A stretch of 64,000 bases of DNA from Micromonospora fulviviridis (GTDB taxonomy: Bacteria; Actinomycetota; Actinomycetes; Mycobacteriales; Micromonosporaceae), in assembly GCF_014648395.1 (NCBI RefSeq), contig NZ_BMRA01000001.1:624521-688520 (forward strand), in the 5' to 3' direction. Positions 62,360-64,000 of the stretch are shown piece by piece. The notes under the pieces were generated by a model, which worked only from the letters and a program-made list of their open reading frames with translations, had not been told where the DNA came from and searched no databases. Numbering within the stretch: position 1 is the stretch's first letter; every line of letters begins with the position of its first letter. A program made the position numbers and the translations under genes.

Positions 62360-63888
62360 TTCGCGGCCTCCTGGACGCTACCGACCTCCGGGGCGGGATC
62401 GGTCCGACCCACGTCCTGCATGGTCGCCTTCACGGCGGGGTTGATGACATCGGTGACCGGCTTGGGGTAGAAGCCGAGCAGCACGATCAGCGCGATCAGC
62501 GGGGCGACCACGACCTTCTCGCGCAGGCTGAGGTCGCGGCGCATGCCGTCGACCTCGGTCAGGGCCGGGTTGAGGGTGCCCTGGGTGGTGCGCTGCACCA
62601 TCCACAGCACGTACGCCGCGGCCAGGATGATGCCGAGCGTGGCGATCACCGCGACCGGCTTGTTCGTGGTGAACGTGCCGATCAGCACCAGGAACTCGGA
62701 GACGAACGGCGCGGTGCCGGGCAGCGCCAGCGAGGCGAGACCGGCGAAGAAGAGCACCCCGGCGAGCAGCGGCACCAGCTTGCCCGCGCCGCCGAAGTCG
62801 CTGATCAGCGCCGAGCCCCGGCGGGCGATCAGCATGCCCACCACGAGGAAGAGCAGGCCGGTGGCCAGCCCGTGGTTGAGCATGTAGAGCACGGCGCCCG
62901 TGCCGGCCTGGGTGGTGAAGGCGAAGATGCCGACCCCGATGAACCCGAAGTGCGCGATCGAGGTGTACGACACCAGCCGCTTGAGGTCGTTCTGGCCGAC
63001 CGCCAGCAGCGCGGCGTAGATGATGCCGATCACGCCGAGCGCCAGCGCCCACGGGGCGAACCACCTCGACGCCTCGGGGAAGAGCGGCAGGCAGTACCGC
63101 AGGATCCCGAAGGTGCCGACCTTGTCCAGCACGCCGACCAGCAGCGCCGCCGCGCCGGCCGGGGCCGCGCCACCGGCGTCCGGCAGCCAGGTGTGGAACG
63201 GGAAGAACGGCGCCTTGATCGCGAACGCGAGGAAGAAGCCGAGGAAGAGCCAGCGGGCCGTGTCGGTGGCGAACTCGGCCTGGCTGAGCGCCTGCCAGTC
63301 GAAGGTCTTCCCGCCGACCACCCAGAGGCCGATGACCGCGGCCAGCATGAACAGGCCGCCGACCAGGGAGTAGAGGAAGAACTTGACCGCCGCGTACTGC
63401 CGCTGGTGGCCGCCGTAGCTGCCGATGAGGAAGTACATCGGCACCAGCATGACCTCGAAGAACACGTAGAACAGGAAGACGTCGGCGGCGGCGAAGACGC
63501 CGATCATCGTGCACTCGAGGACGAGCAGCAGCGCGAAGTAGACCGGCACCGAGCGCTTGGACGACTCGGCGTCGTGCCACGACGCCAGGATCACCAGCGG
63601 CACCAGGATCGCGATCAGCATCAGCATGACCAGCGCGATGCCGTCCACCTCGAAGGTGAAGTTGACGCCCCAGTTCGGGATCCACGCGTACGACTCGCGG
63701 AACTGGAACCGGTCACCGTCGGCCTGGAAGGCGATCCACATGACCACCGAGAGCACCAGCACCAGCAGCGACCAGCCGAACGCCACCAGCTTGGCCAGGT
63801 CCGGGTTGCGCCGCGGCAGCAGGGCCACGACCAGGGCGCCGACCAGCGGCGCCACGGTCAGCACCGAGAGGAACGGGAAGTTGGACAT
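62356..63888 (-). CDS. nuoM: NADH-quinone oxidoreductase subunit M
   Basis: Antiporter-like membrane subunit of complex I; 510 residues with about 14 helices. YVFFEVMLVPMYFLIG carries the key Glu. IKAPFFPFHTWLPDAGGAAPAGAAALLVGVLDKVG is split here as IKAPFFPFHTWLPDA and LVGVLDKVG, and YTSIAHFGFIGVG holds the His. ATG at 63888 follows GGAGGTAAG. Its stop overlaps the nuoN start. Confidence 0.96.
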   Translation of the reverse strand: MSNFPFLSVLTVAPLVGALVVALLPRRNPDLAKLVAFGWSLLVLVLSVVMWIAFQADGDRFQFRESYAWIPNWGVNFTFEVDGIALVMLMLIAILVPLVILASWHDAESSKRSVPVYFALLLVLECTMIGVFAAADVFLFYVFFEVMLVPMYFLIGSYGGHQRQYAAVKFFLYSLVGGLFMLAAVIGLWVVGGKTFDWQALSQAEFATDTARWLFLGFFLAFAIKAPFFPFHTWLPDAGGAAPAGAAALLVGVLDKVGTFGILRYCLPLFPEASRWFAPWALALGVIGIIYAALLAVGQNDLKRLVSYTSIAHFGFIGVGIFAFTTQAGTGAVLYMLNHGLATGLLFLVVGMLIARRGSALISDFGGAGKLVPLLAGVLFFAGLASLALPGTAPFVSEFLVLIGTFTTNKPVAVIATLGIILAAAYVLWMVQRTTQGTLNPALTEVDGMRRDLSLREKVVVAPLIALIVLLGFYPKPVTDVINPAVKATMQDVGRTDPAPEVGSVQEAAK

Positions 63889-63952
63889 TATTCGGCCTTA
63901 CCTCCGTCGTGACTGCGTGGCCCGCCGGCGGGGGCGGCCGCGTTGAGGTCGA

Positions 63953-64000
63953 TCACGCCAGCCACCCCGCCTGCACCGCCAGGAAGGCCGCCACCACGAG
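63953..64000 (-). CDS. nuoL: NADH-quinone oxidoreductase subunit L, C-terminal end only
   Basis: Fifteen codons plus a stop are visible (LVVAAFLAVQAGWLA), a hydrophobic C-terminal helix end. Its place immediately upstream of nuoM on the same strand marks it as nuoL. The rest lies beyond the window. Order nuoL-nuoM-nuoN is standard. Confidence 0.7.
   Translation of the reverse strand, partial: LVVAAFLAVQAGWLA

Overview
The window is high-GC actinobacterial chromosome, most probably from Micromonospora or a close relative in Micromonosporaceae. The reasons are the very GC-rich third codon positions, many GTG starts and ATGA/GTGA gene overlaps, an MFS-thymidylate kinase fusion, a lysine-rich TopA tail, a BldG switch operon, and gene order resembling (from memory) M. 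tuberculosis Rv3644c-Rv3670 and the topA-bldG region of Streptomyces. Almost all DNA is coding. I see no tRNA, rRNA, CRISPR array, insertion sequence or prophage.

Layout. 1-965: left-edge operon of two type VII secretion (T7SS) substrate-like proteins and a YbaB-family protein. 1090-4628: DNA polymerase III delta prime and MFS-dTMP kinase. 4778-9234: PLP-dependent deaminase/aldolase, a TetR regulator divergent from an aldonolactone oxidase, and a DUF559 nuclease gene bracketed by two copies of one palindromic repeat. 9352-17207: topA, an unknown protein, a lipoprotein, the H+-pyrophosphatase, and an anti-sigma kinase with BldG. 17343-26317: the actinobacterial 'helicase/secretion neighbourhood': a MrfA-like helicase, two small proteins, and the Tad/Flp pilus operon (CpaE, TadA, TadB, TadC, pilin, two TadE-like proteins). 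26599-32941: a secreted protein, an ECF sigma with a membrane partner, a HAD phosphatase, a degenerate Fic-like protein and acetyl-CoA synthetase. 33183-41370: three tandem secreted M6 (immune inhibitor A) metalloproteases. 41540-50108: an epoxide-hydrolase-like protein without its nucleophile, then a T7SS locus (giant two-domain SseB protein, mycosin, two WXG100 proteins, EccE) with no EccB/EccC/EccD. 50156-59513: holin-like membrane protein, GNAT, RarD, an ECF/anti-sigma pair, PhoX under a PHO box, WrbA divergent from an ECF41 sigma factor, IclR and MFS. 59636-64000: a polyprenyl synthase and the end of the complex I operon (nuoN, nuoM, the last codons of nuoL).

The window joins conserved informational genes to envelope and secretion functions. 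Regulation can be read directly in several places: divergent ECF41-type promoters between wrbA and its sigma gene, 11-bp PHO-box repeats before phoX, a CebR-like operator behind a TTGACG element before a 68-residue protein, and a palindrome between the TetR gene and its neighbour. Strong hairpins separate nearly every convergent gene pair.

Most worth a second look: the T7SS locus built around a large SseB-domain protein, the palindrome-flanked DUF559 gene, an ECF sigma gene that seems to start at ATC, and two enzyme-like proteins (Fic-like, epoxide-hydrolase-like) whose catalytic motifs are lost.
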